64,000 nucleotides of DNA. It comes from Piscirickettsiaceae bacterium CG07_land_8_20_14_0_80_44_28 (GTDB lineage: Bacteria > Pseudomonadota > Gammaproteobacteria > Thiomicrospirales > Thiomicrospiraceae). The translations under genes and the position numbers were made by a program. The stretch spans positions 21,249 through 85,248 of the forward strand of contig PEWX01000030.1 in assembly GCA_002779995.1 (NCBI GenBank), written 5' to 3'. The notes beneath the pieces were generated by a model. That model made no database searches. It worked only from the letters and a program-made list of their open reading frames with translations, and was not told the DNA's origin. Shown piece after piece: positions 63,103-64,000 of the stretch (position 1 is its first letter; every line of letters begins with the position of its first letter).

Positions 63103-64000
63103 AAAGCTTCAATGACCATTCGGTTAGTTTGCCTTCGCCCACATGCCCAATCCGATTTTGCGTATTTTGATCAATATCGGTCACTTTTAACGTCCAGGTT
63201 CCCGCTGAGGGTTCGCCATAAAACGCATGAGTCGCTAATGACAATTCAATCATATCGTAGCTTGAGCGATAGGCATTCAATGGCGTCAGCACAATGCTTT
63301 TAGTGCCCGCTGGCGAAATCAGTTCAATTAAATAATCGCTGGCATCAATTTTATGACTCAGCTCACCAGATAACGTTTGCGCGTTCAGCCCTTTAATCGA
63401 GACCGTCACCACAGCCGTTTCTGTGATCAAGTTATCCGCAATCGCCACTGTTTTTTGCAAACCAGCCGCATCGAAATTGGCAATTTGATTATTCTGGGTT
63501 AACGGCTGTTTCAATGTTTGCACAGTTTTTAAGGGCGGAAGACTTTGATTGGAGGCTTGCCACTGTTGCGCCAGTTTCACCGCATTCGCCACCGAAACCC
63601 CGCCAAACCCAAATGCATTACTAAAGGCAATGCCTGCCGCATTAGTGACCCAACCCTGCTCAATCGTGACGGTCTGACCATTGATTATGCGTGTAATCGG
63701 CTTCAAATCGGGTTGCAATTTGCGCGCCGTCATCGCTAGGAAGTGTTTAATATCACGCCAAGAGGCTTCCGGGTAAGCTTCTAATAACAGTGCAGCCGCT
63801 CCTGACACGAGCGGTGCAGCGGCTGAAGAACCATTAAATGCCGAATAATAATCACAATTTTCATTGCCAGTGTTGGCTTCACCAAGGTTAAATGGAATAT
63901 TAGGTTCCACCAAACCACTACTGCGACTCAAGCCTAAGCCACAACCTGTTTGATCGGTGGTCACTAAAGCAGGTTGCTGTTCGCCCAATTCGCCCCCCGG
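63092..64000 (-). CDS. Subtilisin-like (S8) serine protease with C-terminal P/Homo B domain (partial; N-terminus off window)
   Basis: FNGSSAAAPLVSGAAALLLEAYPEASWRDIKHFLAMTARK (Ser active site) and C-terminal ...LISPAGTKSIVLTPLNAYRSS...FYGEPSAGTWTLKVTDIDQNTQNRIGHVGEGKLTEWSLKLYG. Confidence 0.9.
   Translation of the reverse strand, partial: PGGELGEQQPALVTTDQTGCGLGLSRSSGLVEPNIPFNLGEANTGNENCDYYSAFNGSSAAAPLVSGAAALLLEAYPEASWRDIKHFLAMTARKLQPDLKPITRIINGQTVTIEQGWVTNAAGIAFSNAFGFGGVSVANAVKLAQQWQASNQSLPPLKTVQTLKQPLTQNNQIANFDAAGLQKTVAIADNLITETAVVTVSIKGLNAQTLSGELSHKIDASDYLIELISPAGTKSIVLTPLNAYRSSYDMIELSLATHAFYGEPSAGTWTLKVTDIDQNTQNRIGHVGEGKLTEWSLKLYGR

Overview
64 kb of a gammaproteobacterial chromosome, mostly housekeeping genes: carB(partial)-carA, a RelBE-type TA pair, arfB, dapB, dnaJ-dnaK-grpE-hrcA, nadK, recN, pldA, an MsbA-type ABC exporter, tatD-holB-tmk-mltG-pabC-pabB, fabF-acpP-fabG-fabD-fabH-plsX-rpmF-yceD, maf, gph-like, rluC, rne, an LMW-PTP, an RluA-type synthase, dsbC, xerD, rplS-trmD-rimM-rpsP, rmuC, an MSHA-type pilus assembly cluster, ilvC-ilvH-ilvB, orn, an M48 peptidase, phhB, rsgA, hipBA and a subtilase with a P-domain. 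No rRNA, tRNA or CRISPR was seen. The main unexplained signal is a dispersed 10-bp perfect palindrome, CCAGGCCTGG. It has 16 exact copies and at least 3 one-mismatch copies, where about 0.06 would be expected by chance. Most copies carry an asymmetric T-tract, giving an oriented consensus GGCCAGGCCTGGTNRTTTTT. It occurs between genes (often at gene ends or terminators) and inside genes in all three reading frames. This looks like a genome-wide DNA-level signal (uptake-signal-like, HIP1-like or protein-binding), not a protein motif. A second family is ~75-91 bp MITE-like inverted-repeat elements with GAGACCTTTGCA-type ends (4 copies, two of them flanking dsbC).
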